64,000 nt of DNA from Lophius americanus (taxonomy: Eukaryota > Chordata > Actinopteri > Lophiiformes > Lophiidae): positions 1,613,001 through 1,677,000 of the forward strand of contig JBBDHG010000124.1 in NCBI GenBank assembly GCA_037951165.1, in the 5' to 3' direction. Below are positions 22,880-34,507 of this stretch, piece by piece. Made by a program: the position numbers and the translations under genes. Under the pieces are notes generated by a model. It searched no databases and was not told where the DNA came from. It was given only the letters and a program-made list of their open reading frames with translations. Within the stretch, counting starts at the first letter, position 1. Each line of letters starts with the position of its first letter.

Positions 22880-23540
22880 TGTTACTACGTGTGAGTAACA
22901 TATGCAAACATTATTATCAAATTTGCTAAGAAACTCCGCCGTGTCCACACATCCAAGAACCTGGAAAGGGGGAAGGAGAAAAAAGGCCGACAGAAACACA
23001 ACTCAAAACATACACTGGATGTCGCTCGAGTCACCGCTGAGCCGTGACGGTACCCACCCCTTACACGGGGGCCTCCAGCTGCCCTACCAGGCTTGTTGGG
23101 ATTCTCTCTGTAAAAGTCAGTGAGTAGGGAATTGTCCATAAAGAAACTCCGGGGGTTCCAGGAACGTTCCTCTGGACCATAACCCTCCCAGTCTACCTGG
23201 TATTGAATGCCCAACCCCGGCGACGGACATCCATGTTCCAGCGGACGATGTATGCTGGATGATTGTCAATAAATGAAGGTGGGGGAGGAGGCACAGCTGG
23301 TGGGGACAGAGGGCTGGAAGCAACAGGCTTGAGCAATGAGACATGGAACGTAGACTGAATGTTCATGGACATAGGAAGTTTCAGTTTCACCGATGTGGGA
23401 TTTATGGAATGCTGCTGACTCAGAAGCAGAGGGCAACTTGGACAGGGGTACAAAATCCAGGAGGAACACTGGGTCCACTGCAACAGTGTAAGCTACGACT
23501 GTGGGTCTAAGGTTTTCATCCTGGTACCTAACAGCAGTCG
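22880..23540 (-). mobile_element. Gypsy pol C-terminal/chromodomain remnant, copy 1
   Basis: On the minus strand frames contain STFHVSLLKPV, a proline-rich stretch, YQVDWEGYGPEERSWNPRSF and DFYRENPNKPGR, the end of a chromodomain Ty3/gypsy integrase. One frameshift lies near 23195. Copies at 50518-51131 and 62161-62862 carry the same frameshift, so the decay predates the duplications. Confidence 0.85.
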
Positions 23541-23584
23541 GGGTGAAAGTTGTTTTTTTTTCAAAATAATTCTTAGTACTTAAT

Positions 23585-23650
23585 ACTTTTTGTTAAAAGG
23601 AGACACTTTTATACAAAAGAGCAGGATTCAGCTGACGGAGAGACAGGACA
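23585..23650 (-). pseudogene. Remnant of the ITIM tail exon region
   Basis: On the minus strand this matches the start of the tail exons at 51804 and 63540 (acceptor region ctgtctctccgtcag, then codons for NPALLY). The rest of the exon is deleted and it joins directly to gypsy sequence at about 23580. The methionine codon next to the acceptor is also changed. It marks a lost receptor gene upstream of gene A. Confidence 0.7.
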
Positions 23651-23691
23651 GATCACGTTAGTTTACACGGTCCAATACTAAATCTCTGAAA

Positions 23692-24185
23692 ACTTCTTCT
23701 TCTTCTTCTTTGGACTGTTCCCTTTATGTGTCGCCACAGCTTCCTCTATTCTCTGCATCTTTTTCTATCACAACATCCAACTGCATGTCCTCTCACACTA
23801 CATCCAGAAACCTCCTCTTAGGTCTTCCCCTTTTTCTCCTACCTGGTCGCTCCATTTCCAGCATCCTTCTACCAGTAGATCCACTATCCCTCCTCTTCAC
23901 GTGTCCAAACTGTCCATTTCAATCTGTCCCCTTTTACTCTGTCTCTTAGACGTCTAATCTGGGCTGTCCCTCTGATGAGCTCCATCCTGATCCTGTCCAT
24001 CCTCCTCACACCCAGAGAACATCCAACATCTTCGGGTCTGCCACCTTTATCTCTGCATTCTGTCTTTTCCTCAGAGCCGCCGTCTCTGAACCATCCAGCA
24101 GAGCTGCTGTCATCACCATCTTCTCCACCCACTCCTCCTTGCCTGCACTAACTACTTCACTACGTTTCCACAATTTTCATTGCTC
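23692..24185 (-). mobile_element. RTE-type LINE 3' end
   Basis: The minus strand encodes decayed C-terminal residues of an RTE endonuclease/reverse transcriptase (RGTAQIRRLRDRVKGDRLKW, then a broken version of the 'GRRKRGRPKRR' region). It ends in the RTE-type 3' end with 'gtggcgac' followed by a GAA repeat (seen on plus as cttcttcttctt at 23695). Shorter copies are at 51845-51985 and 63600-63880. Confidence 0.8.
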
Positions 24186-24189
24186 TGAA

Positions 24190-27100
24190 CAGTTAAACCC
24201 AAACACTTAAAGTCCTGCATCTTTTCCAACAGCCGTGCCAGATTGTCCCCGGAGGAGAGACAGCGTCGCTTTCGGGAGGGACGGTGTGTTTACTGTGCTC
24301 AACTGGGCCACTTCTTAGCGCGCTGCCCATTGAAGGAAAAGGGGCCTCCAAGGATGAAGAGACTGGTGAGTCGGAATATATCCTCTGAATGTTCACGATC
24401 TCTAACTCTGGTTCAGATAATTGTGTCCGCCCAGACTTTGTCATATCAAGCGTTAGTGGATTCTGGAGCCGACGAGAGTTTCATGGACTGGAGTATAGCA
24501 AAGAGACTGGGTCTTGAGGTATCCATTCTACCCAAGCCTCTGGAGGCCAGTGCTCTGGATGGTCGGTTCTTATACCGAATCACGCATCGCACGCAACCAC
24601 TCCAGCTCTTGGTAGCAGGGAATCACAGAGAAGACATCTGTTTCCACCTCATTGACTCTCCTACTCATGCCATCATTCTCGGGTTACCATGGCTAAAGAA
24701 GCATAATCCCCACATTGATTGGTGTACTGGAGAGATAATCTCTTGGAGTAAGAACTGCTTAATGTCCTGCTGTAGACCATCTATCTTCCAGCTCTGTCAA
24801 CCCCCTTCTCAGGTCACCATGGCAGAGAACCTCCCTTCCAGGATGGCCAGTGTTGCAGTCAACCCATTTCCAGGGCCAACTGACCCTAGCCTGCTTAAGA
24901 TCCCTTTGTGTTACTGGGACCTAGAAGAAGTATTCAGCAAGACGAGAGCCGACTCGTTGCCACCTCATCGGCCCTACGATTGCTGCATTGACCTTCTGCC
25001 AGGAACCTCACCACCAAGGGGTAGGCTATACTCTCTCAGCCCCGGAGAGGGAGGCCATGCAGAGCTACATTACTGATTCCCTTTCAGCAGGGATCATTCG
25101 ACCATCCTCATCACCCGCCGGGGCAGTGGTTTTCTTTGTCTCCAAGAAGGACAAGACCCTACGTCCCTGCATTGATTTCAGAGGATTGAATGACATCACC
25201 GTTAAGAACAGGTACCCTCTTCCGTTACTCTCATCGGCATTTGAGTTATTAAAGGGTGCCAAGATCTTTACCAAGCTGGACCTTAGAAATGCTTATCACC
25301 TGGTAAGGATAAGGCAGGGGAATGAATGGAAGACTGCATTTAACACGCCTACAGGCCACTATGAGTATTTAGTGATGCCCTTTGGACTTTCGAATGCCCC
25401 AGCTGTGTTTCAAGCCCTTGTGAATGACGTACTCAGAGATATGCTCAACTCATTTGTGTTCGTCTACTTGGATGATATCCTCATTTTCTCCCCGGATGAG
25501 AGGAGTCATGTTCAACATGTCCGCCAAGTTCTCAAGCGCCTTCTCCACCATCAGCTGTTTGTCAAGGCAGAGAAGTGCGAGTTCCATGCAACTTCGGTGT
25601 CGTTTCTTGGATTTGTGGTCTCTCCTAACAAGGTGCAGATGGACCCATTTAAGGTCAGTGCGGTGGTAAATTGGCCCAGGCCCACCAGCCGTAAGCTGGT
25701 GCAGCGTTTTCTGGGTTTTGCTAATTTTTATAGACGTTTTATCCGCAACTTCAGCTCGGTAGCCGCTCCCCTGCATGCCTTAACTTCTCCTCATGTAAAG
25801 TTTCAGTGGACTTCTCAGGCAGAGCAGGCGTTTGAGGCACTTAAACAGAGGTTTACCTCAGCTCCCATTCTGACAATCCCTGATCCAAACCTGCAGTTCG
25901 TGGTGGAGGTGGATGAATCCGAATTAGGGGTTGGAGCCATCCTGTCACAAAGGTCACCAGAAGACAAGAAGCTTCATCCCTGTGCCTACCTGTCACGTAA
26001 ACTGTCACCCACCGAGAGGAATAATGACGTGGGGGACAGAGAACTGCTGGCGGTGAAGACGGCCCTGGAGGAATGGCGCCATTGGCTGGAAGGGTCAGAG
26101 CAACCATTCCTAGTCTGGACGGATCATAAGAATCTGCAATATATCCGTGCAGCTAAGCGGCTCACAACAGGCAGGCCAGGTGGGCCATGCTGTTCAATAG
26201 ATTCAACTTTGTGATCTCATTCCGTCCAGGATCCAAGAACATCAAACCTGATGCCCTCTCTCGGCTATATGACCCTGATCCCGTTTCTAGGATCCCCTCG
26301 CCCATGTTGCCACCATCATGCATCATCGGGGCAGTAACATGGGGCATAGAGAGGAGAGTTAAAGAGGCGGGTAGGAATATTCCAGTGCCGGACGGTTGTC
26401 CTCCAAATCGGCTGTTTGTCCCGGCATTGCTACGATCTCAGGTCATCAATTGGGCTCACACCTCCCTCCTTTCATGCAATCCGGGGGTCCGTAGGACCTT
26501 ATTTGTCATCCGACAGCGTTTTTGGTGGAACTCCATGACCAAGGAGGTGGAGGAGTATGTGGCTGCTTGCCCTGTCTGTGCACGAAACAAGATCTCACAC
26601 CGCTCTCCTTCGGGCCTACTCCAGCCGCTCTGCACACAGCGTCCCTGGTCAGTCATCTCTCTGGACTTTGTTACAGGCTTACCTTCTTCTGAAGGTAACA
26701 CCACCATCCTCACGGTCGTGGAAAGATTCACAAAGATGGTTCACTTTATTCCTCTGCCTAAGCTTCCCTCTGCCAAGGAGACGGCGGAGGTAATGTTGTC
26801 TCATGTGTTCCGTCTCCATGGTTTTCCTAGGGATGTGGTGTCAGACCGGGGACCACAGTTTGTCTCCAAATTCTGGAGGGCATTCTGTTCACTGCTGGGA
26901 GCCACAGTCAGCCTCTCTTCTGGTTACCACCCTCAGTCTAATGGCCAAACCGAACGCCTTAATCAAGAATGGAGACTGGACTCCGTTGTCTCGTGTCTCA
27001 GAACCCAGCTTCATGGAGCAAGCACCTCATCTGGGTAGAGTATGCACACAACACCTTACCCTGCTCATCCTCTGGTCTCTCCCCCTTCCAGTGTGCCTAT

Positions 27101-27712
27101 GGTTATCAACCACCGCTGTTCCCTGACCTAGAGAGAGAGGTCAGTGTCCCCTCTGCCCATGCTCTCATTCGCCGCTGCCGCCGGATTTGGGCAGGGGCCC
27201 CTAAGGTGTTAATCCGAAGTAGCACTCGTTGCAAGAGGACAGCAGATCGGCGCAGAATCCCCGCGCCCATCTACCGTCCAGGACAAAGAGTCTGGCTCTC
27301 CACACAGAATCTGCCGCTACGTGTGGAGTCACGGAAGCTGGCTCCCCGCTTCGTGGGACCTTTTTCCATCTCTAAAGTGGTTAATCCTGCAGCGGTACGT
27401 TTAAAGCTTCCTTGTACTATGAGAATTCACCCCACTTTCCATGTGTCTCGTATTAAACCAGTGAGGGAGAGTTCCTTGGTCCCTGCCTCCAAACCCCCAC
27501 CACCCCCCCGGCTTGTTGACGGAGGTCCAGTCTACACCGTTAAACGATTGCTGGATGTTCGTCGGAGGGGACGGGGACATCAGTACCTGGTTGATTGGGA
27601 GGGATACGGCCCAGAAGAGAGATCCTGGGTTTCGGCCAGCAATATCCTCGATTCCTCCCTAATCAGGGATTTCCACAAACGTAAGGACAGGACGTCCAGT
27701 GCCGTCCCTTGA
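24190..27712 (+). pseudogene. Ty3/gypsy chromodomain retrotransposon, gag end and pol
   Basis: Four overlapping plus frames hold a nearly complete pol. 24243-25076: CCHC knuckle (CVYCAQLGHFLARC) and protease (VDSGADESF). 24988-26214: reverse transcriptase with FVYLDDILIFS and the RNase H region (VEVDESELGVGAI). 26187-27038: integrase zinc finger (CPVCARNK) and core with LDFVTGLP and DRGPQFVS. 26969-27712: integrase end and chromodomain (YLVDWEGYGPEERSW). Frame breaks lie near 25035, 26165 and 26970, so no complete polyprotein can be made. Most gag and the 5' LTR are missing; the left edge abuts the RTE fragment. Base changes look few, so this is the youngest large element in the window. Confidence 0.9.
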
Positions 27713-27723
27713 AGGGGGGGTAC

Positions 27724-28054
27724 TGTCATGCCTTGTAATTAGGGTTGTTGTCATGTGGTTTCCTGATTGCTTCTCCACCCTTGATTGATAAAACCTGCAT
27801 CCTGTTAAGCCTCTGCCTCAGTGTATTTAAGCTGTGCTCACCTTCCCACCTGTGCCAGATCGTGTTGTTCCATTGTGCCAACCTATCCAGCATAATTCCT
27901 AGTGTTCCATGGTTCTGATCTCTTCTTGTAAGAAACCTTGTATTTTTGCCTGCTTCCTCGGTTATTGTTTGCCTGACCTTACGAGTAAAGAGTTTATTCA
28001 CCAGACGTTGTATTAGTAGTGCTTGTGGATCCTAATTGTGGTGCCAGCTTGACA
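27724..28054 (+). repeat. 3' LTR of the gypsy element
   Basis: It follows a G-rich polypurine run (gaaggggggg at 27711-27720), begins TGTCATGCC and ends CTTGACA, the inverted TG..CA termini expected for an LTR. It contains tatttaag as a TATA-like element and a gagtaaagag poly(A)-type region. The matching 5' LTR is not in the window. Confidence 0.75.
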
Positions 28055-28055
28055 G

Positions 28056-28620
28056 TTTCATGTTAATCCACCGATGTGTAACACACCAGATACATTAAAT
28101 AATCCAGTTATATTGCGGATGCTAGTTTCAATGACCTCATGTACCTTACCGCCTTATGCTACCTTCATGCCTGCTAGATTGTCCAACAAGCTAACGTAAG
28201 GTAAGATAAATAAGGCTAGTACGGCCAGGTAGTAACTTTATCTTATAGCTGGCAGCTAAAGTATTTAGCAGCATTGTAGTTCACGGACTGCGCGGCCTTG
28301 TTAATGTGTGTCAACTTTATAACTTAGAAAAGCGTTTGGCAGCGCAAAAAGGAGCGTGCATGTTTTACACAAGAAAGTGCAGAGGTGCGTTCTTCTGCCA
28401 TCTCATCAGCATCCCTTCAATGAGTGGAAAATATGGAGCTAGTGGCTTGTTGTACATTAGAATGTATGGAGAGGAAACCGTTGTAAATGTTTACCGAGTT
28501 CTTAATAAGCTTAGCCTTAATGGCTTAACATTGTTCTGCTAGTATGCTAACAAGCAAAAGAGTAGGTTTTTGTCGACTATGGAGAGTACTTACCTTCTCT
28601 ATGACCTTTTCATTTTCTAT
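28056..28620. other. Unassigned spacer
   Basis: No recognisable gene or repeat. A 78-codon ORF at 28306-28542 resembles nothing known to me and has no supporting context. Confidence 0.5.
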
Positions 28621-28626
28621 TTTTAA

Positions 28627-30835
28627 CCTTCCCATTATCCTCGGGTCAAAATGACCCGCCACTTTCTTAAACAGCAGAGAAAAATCCCCATAATGATATT
28701 TTTTCAACTTGAAATTTGATGACTTTTCCTAGATTGACCCCAACATTAATAAACGAGTAATGCTGCCTTTATTCATATTTCCATATAAGCTGTTAAAAAA
28801 AAGGGTACCAATATTGTTTTCGGGTCAAAATGAACGGACAGTCAAATTGAGTTGAAATCAAAGTCACAGAGTTGGTTACAAACCAAAAAAATGTGAGAAT
28901 GTTTTTAGTTCTGTTTAAGATCAATCAGTAGCAGACATAAACATGACAAGACTTGTGGTCTTGTCATGCAGAGTGCACTCCCTGTGACCGGATCTGACCC
29001 AAGGGGGTGGTATTATAGATGAGAATGTCTGGAAATACAGTAATAGACAGGCTCTCATGATCAAAATTTAACAATATTGCCACCTTGTCTGTGTTGAATC
29101 TCAGAGGCTATAAAGGTGCTGCAGATGACAGTACCCTAAAATATCTCTGTGCTGAAGCTATGAGTGTGTTTCAATGCTGAACAGGCTCTACAAGAGATTT
29201 TTTCAAATGTCCAGCAAGCCAACTCTGATTCAGAAGAAGACGTGGAGGAGGTATCAGAAGAAGAAGATGGGGAAGAATACAACCCAGAGCATCTTCTTCT
29301 GAACATCATCTTCAGAAGAAGAAAACATCCCTCAAGCTGAAAGAGAGACTTTCCTGTTAAAAAAACAGCAGATTAACACGGTCCTCAGCATCATATGACA
29401 AACAGGGCAGGATGGCAGAACAGAATGTTATGACGATAACCCCAGGACCCACAGCATATGCCGTTTCCTATGCCCATGACATTGCCTCAACATTCTACCT
29501 GTTCATCAAACCAGCAATTGAAAAAATAATCCTGGAGATGACAAATCTGGGGGGTTTTCAAAAATATGGAGACAGCTGGAAAAAGATGGATGAGAATGAA
29601 CTGCATGCCTACATAGGGCTGCTAATCTTAGCAGGTGTACACAGGTCCAGAGGTGAGGCTGCAGCTAGTCTATGGGATGCTGAGAGTGGAAGGGCAATTT
29701 TCCGTGCCATGATGCCACTCAAACTATTTCACACTTAAACAAGACTGCTACGATTTGATAACCGAGAGTCAAGACCTGTAAGACGCGTGAAAGACAAACT
29801 GGCAGCCATAAGGGAGGTCTGGGACAAGTGACTGGAGCGGCTGCCGTATCTCTAGAACCCAGGGCCTGATATAACAGTGGATGAGCAACTGGTTCCATTC
29901 AAAGGCAAATGTTCATTTTATTATCTTTGATGAAATTGATTTTCAATATTGATTTCTGTGGATGTTTTCTGTGACACTAATACTAATTACTAAAGCTAGT
30001 ATTTTCTTTCGAAAGGTCATTGTCCTTTCTGGCAGTATGTGCTCAGCAAGCCAGCAAAATATGGAATCAAGTCATGGGCGGCCTGCAAGGCCAAATCCAG
30101 CTACTCTTGGAAGATCCAAGTCAACACCGGTAAGCCGACCAGTGGAGGCCCAGAGAAAAACCAGGGGATGCAGGTCTTGCTTGATGTGACAGAGGGACTT
30201 AGGGGTCACAATGTCACATTTGAAGATTTGTTCACCTCTTATGAACAGTTCCCGAAGAGGAAGATGAACTTGGTTGGCGGCGTTCGAAAGGTCATGCCTG
30301 AGCTCCCACCTGCACTGCTTGCATCAAAGGAGACACAGTTCTTCTCATCAAAATTTGCCTTCACGCCCGACACCACTTTAGTATCCTACCTCCCAAAGAA
30401 GAACAAGAATGTGGTACTTCTGAGCACACTGCACACCAAGGCTGACATTGGCGAACTTGAGGACCAGACGGCCACCCATCATTCTAGACTACAACTGTAA
30501 CAAAGGAGGTGTGGGTAACCTAGATAAGGTGATTGGAACGTAGAGCTTAAGAAGGATGACTGTCCACTGGCCCCTGGTCATCTTCCACAACATCATTGAT
30601 GTTTCTTCCTACAATGTCTTTGTGATATGGAGAGAGATCAACCCTACTTGGATGCCTTGTAAGCGGAACAAGAGGAGAGTGTTCCTGCAGCAGCCCGGAA
30701 AGTCGCTTGTACCTCCATTCATCGAAAGAAGGGAGCATCTCCCCCACACAGAAACCTCTGCAGCAGTTGTGAAACTATTCAGAAGGTTAGATCTCTTGAT
30801 CAAAAGACTCGTAAGTCATTCCAATATAGTTAAAT
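28627..30835 (+). mobile_element. piggyBac-type transposon remnant (PGBD4-like)
   Basis: A TTAA (28623-28626) precedes a terminus reading ccttcccattatcctcgggt, containing cgggtcaaaatgacccg, as in fish piggyBac-like elements. Transposase pieces follow: 29412-29738 (DENELHAYIGLLILAGVHRSRGE), stops, then a DEQLVPFKGKCSF-like active-site stretch near 29880-29925, an insertion of about 90 bases, 30039-30500 (KPAKYGIKSWAACKAKSSY, then KRKMNLVGGVRKVMPELPP), and 30556-30835 (WPLVIFHNIIDVSSYN, then a decayed cysteine-rich tail). Multiple stops and shifts make it inactive. The right terminus was not found. Confidence 0.8.
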
Positions 30836-31029
30836 TTTAAAGTCTTTGCAGCAAATTCTTGAGTGTCAGATTATTCTAGATCAGGCTCGTACTTTGAATA
30901 CTGTAGAGCCACAGGAAACATGTGTGCACATATACAGATAATCATTTGATGGCACTTTCTTCAAAGAATATAAACTATTGTCTTAGCAGGAAAGCATTTA
31001 ATGATTTTAGACATTTTTACCTTAACCCT

Positions 31030-32490
31030 GGACACGTCACTGTGAAGAAGCAGCGGTGTATGACGGATGTGGAGCTGTGGTGTCAGAGCTGCAGGCTGCT
31101 CACCCACAGACCCTCCTCATCATCTCCGGGGATTTTAATAATGACTCCCTTTCTTCCACTCTCCCAAATATACTCAGTACATTACATGCCACACCAGGAA
31201 CAATAAGATACTGGACCTTTCGGTCAGTGAACAACAAGGAGGCATACACATCATCCCACTTCCCCCCACTTGATCGTCCGACCACAACTTGGTCCACGTC
31301 CTCCATGTCTACAAGCCCATGGTGAAGAGACATCCACCGATGAAGAAGACTTGAGGTTGTGGACAGAGGAGGAGAGTGAGAGATTAAGGAACAGTTCTGC
31401 GTCCACAAACTTGGATGTGCTCTGTGCTCCACATGGGGAGGACATTGATGGACTGACTCACTGCATCACTGACTACATCCACTCTTGTGTGGAAAACACT
31501 GTACCAACCAGAAGAGTGCAGTGTTTTCCAAACAATGAACCATCGGTCACCCCGGAAATAAAGGCCCTTCTGAATGAGAAGAAGGTGGCTTTTAGTTTGG
31601 TGATGGGGACCGGGCGAATACATTAAATGCATCCTTCAATCACTTTGATGTGTCAACCCTCCCCCTCTTAGCGAAGTACAGACAAGCCGTGTCCCAATAT
31701 TTCTTAGTTGGACCCTCTCCTTCAATGTCACGCCTCAGCTGCAGCCTTATGACCCCCATCTAGCCTCCCTAATGCCCCCCTCGATCTCCCACCATGATCC
31801 CCTCCACTCCAATCAGCCAGGCATTGGAGTGGATGACGCTGTCATTCATCTGTTGCACTCAACCCTCACTAATCTGAAGAACACTGGAAACACTGTGAAG
31901 GTCATGTTTTGACTCCTTCACTTCTTTCACCACGATCCAGCCTCCACGGCTGAAAGGGAAGCTGGAACAAGCAGTTGTTGACCGCCGACTGACCGCATTG
32001 ACCACCAACTACCTCACTGACAGACCACAGGCCATCAGTCTACAGAACTGTGTGTCTGATATGGTGGCCTGCAGCACTGGAGCACCACAGGGGAGCATAA
32101 TCTCCCCTTTTCTTTTCACATCATATATCTCAGACTTCAGGCACAACGCAACTCACTGCAATCTCCAAAAGTTCTCCTATGACTTAGCTCTCATCAGATA
32201 TGTATCGGAGGGCAAGGATCTGGGGTACCAGAACACCATTAAGGACTTTTTTGACTGGTGTGAGGTCAATCACCTTCAGATTAACATCTGCAAAACAAAA
32301 GAGCTGGTGATTGACCTCCCCAGGAGATCTTCACAGAACCCACCGGTGAACATCCAGTGTTTGAACATTTAACAGGTCCACTCACGCACATTTCTGGGTG
32401 CTCACCTCAACAATAAACTGGACTGGTATGACAACACAGATGTCCTGTACAAGAAGGGTCAAGGTCGTCTCCACATGCCGAGGAGACTGA
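31030..32490 (+). mobile_element. L2/CR1-like LINE, endonuclease and reverse transcriptase remnant
   Basis: 31056-31325 has TLLIISGDFNNDSLSSTLPN, the AP-endonuclease 'GDFN' motif. 31384-31626 holds the linker (DGLTHCITDYIHSCVENTVP). 31998-32372 has the reverse transcriptase STGAPQGSIISPFLF, then CEVNHLQINICKTKELV. The catalytic YxDD motif is altered (FSYDLALI). Internal deletion and frameshifts are obvious. It is the same family as 5340-5886 in opposite orientation. From 32490 to 33245 the sequence is AT-rich with nothing recognised. Confidence 0.8.
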
Positions 32491-33318
32491 GTGTCGTGCG
32501 GAGAGAAGGAAGCACTGGACACAAGGTTCGGAGTTATCGTTGAGACCAGGGCACTTTATTGACTCAAACAACAGATCCTGGTACAGCTAGCTCGAACTTA
32601 TGAGGGAACAAGGGTAAACATTCAAACAAGATGCTAACGTGCAGTAACAAAAAATAAATGAATAAATTAAATTACAGTGCCAAACAAATGATGAGAATAA
32701 CCAATGAAATCTTCAAAATAATACATTCTGTGCCCTATTTCAGCTGACGAGGTGCACTATTAACATGCTGAAAGTTCACTGACTGTACAACTAAAAATTT
32801 AAACAGAAACCATGAGTGATTAACCTCATATCTAGACCAAAATATAATTTATCTTATTAAACTGATAGTAGAACAATTTCAAATGGATGGCTATTTTAAG
32901 ACAGATATTTTTTAGGTTTTTTATGTTTCTGGACATTATGACTACTGCTTAGCTTATGAGGGAGTAACAGTAAACATTAAAACAGGATGGCTCCTCCCGT
33001 GGAAAAGTTCCCTGAACTACGGTGTCCAGTAACGGACATTTTTACAATAATTCCCAAAGGACTTAAATAGCACAACAGCGCCAACCAAAGCATATTAGGG
33101 TATACCCCTATATATGTCTGTGTGAATGTATATTTGAAATATATCTAAATTATGTATATAAATAATGTTGAAGTATAATTTTAATCTAAACATGGCTCTA
33201 AAATGTCCTATTATATTGTTTGTCTTCATTTTGAGTCAACTTTAGAATCTATCTATCTATCTATCGAACAAATGCTCTGAAACAAAATTATTTAAATATT
33301 GACACAGTCTGCTTTGCC

Positions 33319-33651
33319 AAGGGGGTGACGTACAATGGACATGACAACAAGAGTGGGATGATTCTGATCCATGTCTCACTGGGAGGACTGCCAGGGTTTC
33401 GTGAAATTGTCCACATGGTGACACTAGAGGACAAGATACTTTTCATTGTGAAGAAGCTCAGTGGATGGTATATTGAACACTGTAGAGGCTATGATCTAAA
33501 GAGTTCACCAGGCGAGGAGGTGGAACTTATTGAGCCAGAAGAACTACATGATGCATACCCACTGACAGACTACACAATTGGAGGGATGTGTCTCATCGCA
33601 ATGAAAAGATATATCCAGGTTAAAATGGTGAGGCCTATGAATGTGATGTAA
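33319..33651 (+). pseudogene. C-terminal exon of a SAMD3-like fish family (fossil)
   Basis: An open frame of 108 residues begins after a possible acceptor (tttgccaag) and ends at a stop at 33649-33651. It contains EELHDAYPLTDYTIGGMCLI, which resembles the conserved C-terminal 'YPL..Y.(I/V).G....LK' of the uncharacterised fish family to which the PB1-like exon was assigned. It lies 0.6 kb upstream of a PB1-like first exon, so it would be the end of a preceding gene copy. Absent from duplicate 1. The family label is tentative. Confidence 0.4.
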
Positions 33652-33684
33652 AAGGATGGACCGATCAACCACATCATAAAAAAA

Positions 33685-33910
33685 CACCTGCCTAATATGA
33701 TATTGGACCTCCTGATGCAGCTTAAACTGCTCAGACTGCTGAGGGGTGAACATAAGAACTCATGAAGATGTCCTGCGATCTCTGAATCTGAGACATTCGT
33801 ATCCAAACTTTTAGGTCCAGCAGATCCTAATTTGTGATTCAAGGGGATTCCAGAGATTTTCATTAGGATTAGACACTGGGGAATTTGGAGGCCAAGTCAC
33901 CACTTGAAAA
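33685..33910 (-). mobile_element. Tc1-like fragment, duplicate copy
   Basis: Copy of 6085-6310 that retains the end 'cacctgcctaatatg' lost in copy 1, and reads atttggaggccaagtcacc more faithfully. Confidence 0.6.
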
Positions 33911-34238
33911 CTTTTTCAATATGTTGCCTTTAGTTGTCCTGCAAGTGAGTGAAGTTTTTGCCAGGAACTCGAGATAATCCAGAATTGGTTGAACCAAACT
34001 ACAATCATTAACTGTATTTCTACAAAGAAAAATATGCACTTATGGGCGAGAGGCTACATTAATTTTGCTGTCACTAGCACAAGCTGTTTCTGCATTGATG
34101 TAATAGAACTGTAACTTTATAACCTATTTTTTCTTTTAATGGCTACGGTACACATCTACACTTGGTGACCATCAGAAGAATTTGTGCTCCTAGAGAGGAA
34201 TAGCCTCACATGTTGAACCTGACTGTTCATGCTCTCTT

Positions 34239-34507
34239 CTCAGACTGACATGGCAGGATCCACATCTGCAAGACTGAAGGTGATTTTAGGGGAGAACAAC
34301 GTTGAAGAACGTAATCTTCAAAATGGCATACCAGAGTCACTTGATGACCTTCTCCACGAGGTGCAGACTACCTTCAGGATAAACGCCAACATCGGACTAC
34401 AGTACATGGACCAAATTTGGACAATGACTTTTATTTTGAATTCTAGCACCTCAGGATTTAGGGACAATCAAGGTCGTCCACCTGGAAACGAATTAACCTG
34501 TGATTAG
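34239..34507 (+). pseudogene. PB1-like exon, duplicate copy with frameshift
   Basis: Copy of the exon at 6641 with its ATG at 34250. A single-base loss after the codons for YMDQ (about 34411) shifts the frame, so DFDNDF becomes IWTMTF. It therefore cannot make the same domain. The companion 88-bp candidate exon is at 35495-35582. Confidence 0.5.

Noticed and set aside
23710..23949. Serine-rich plus ORF, also at 63615-63860
   Set aside because: Antisense shadow of the RTE LINE C-terminal coding remnant.
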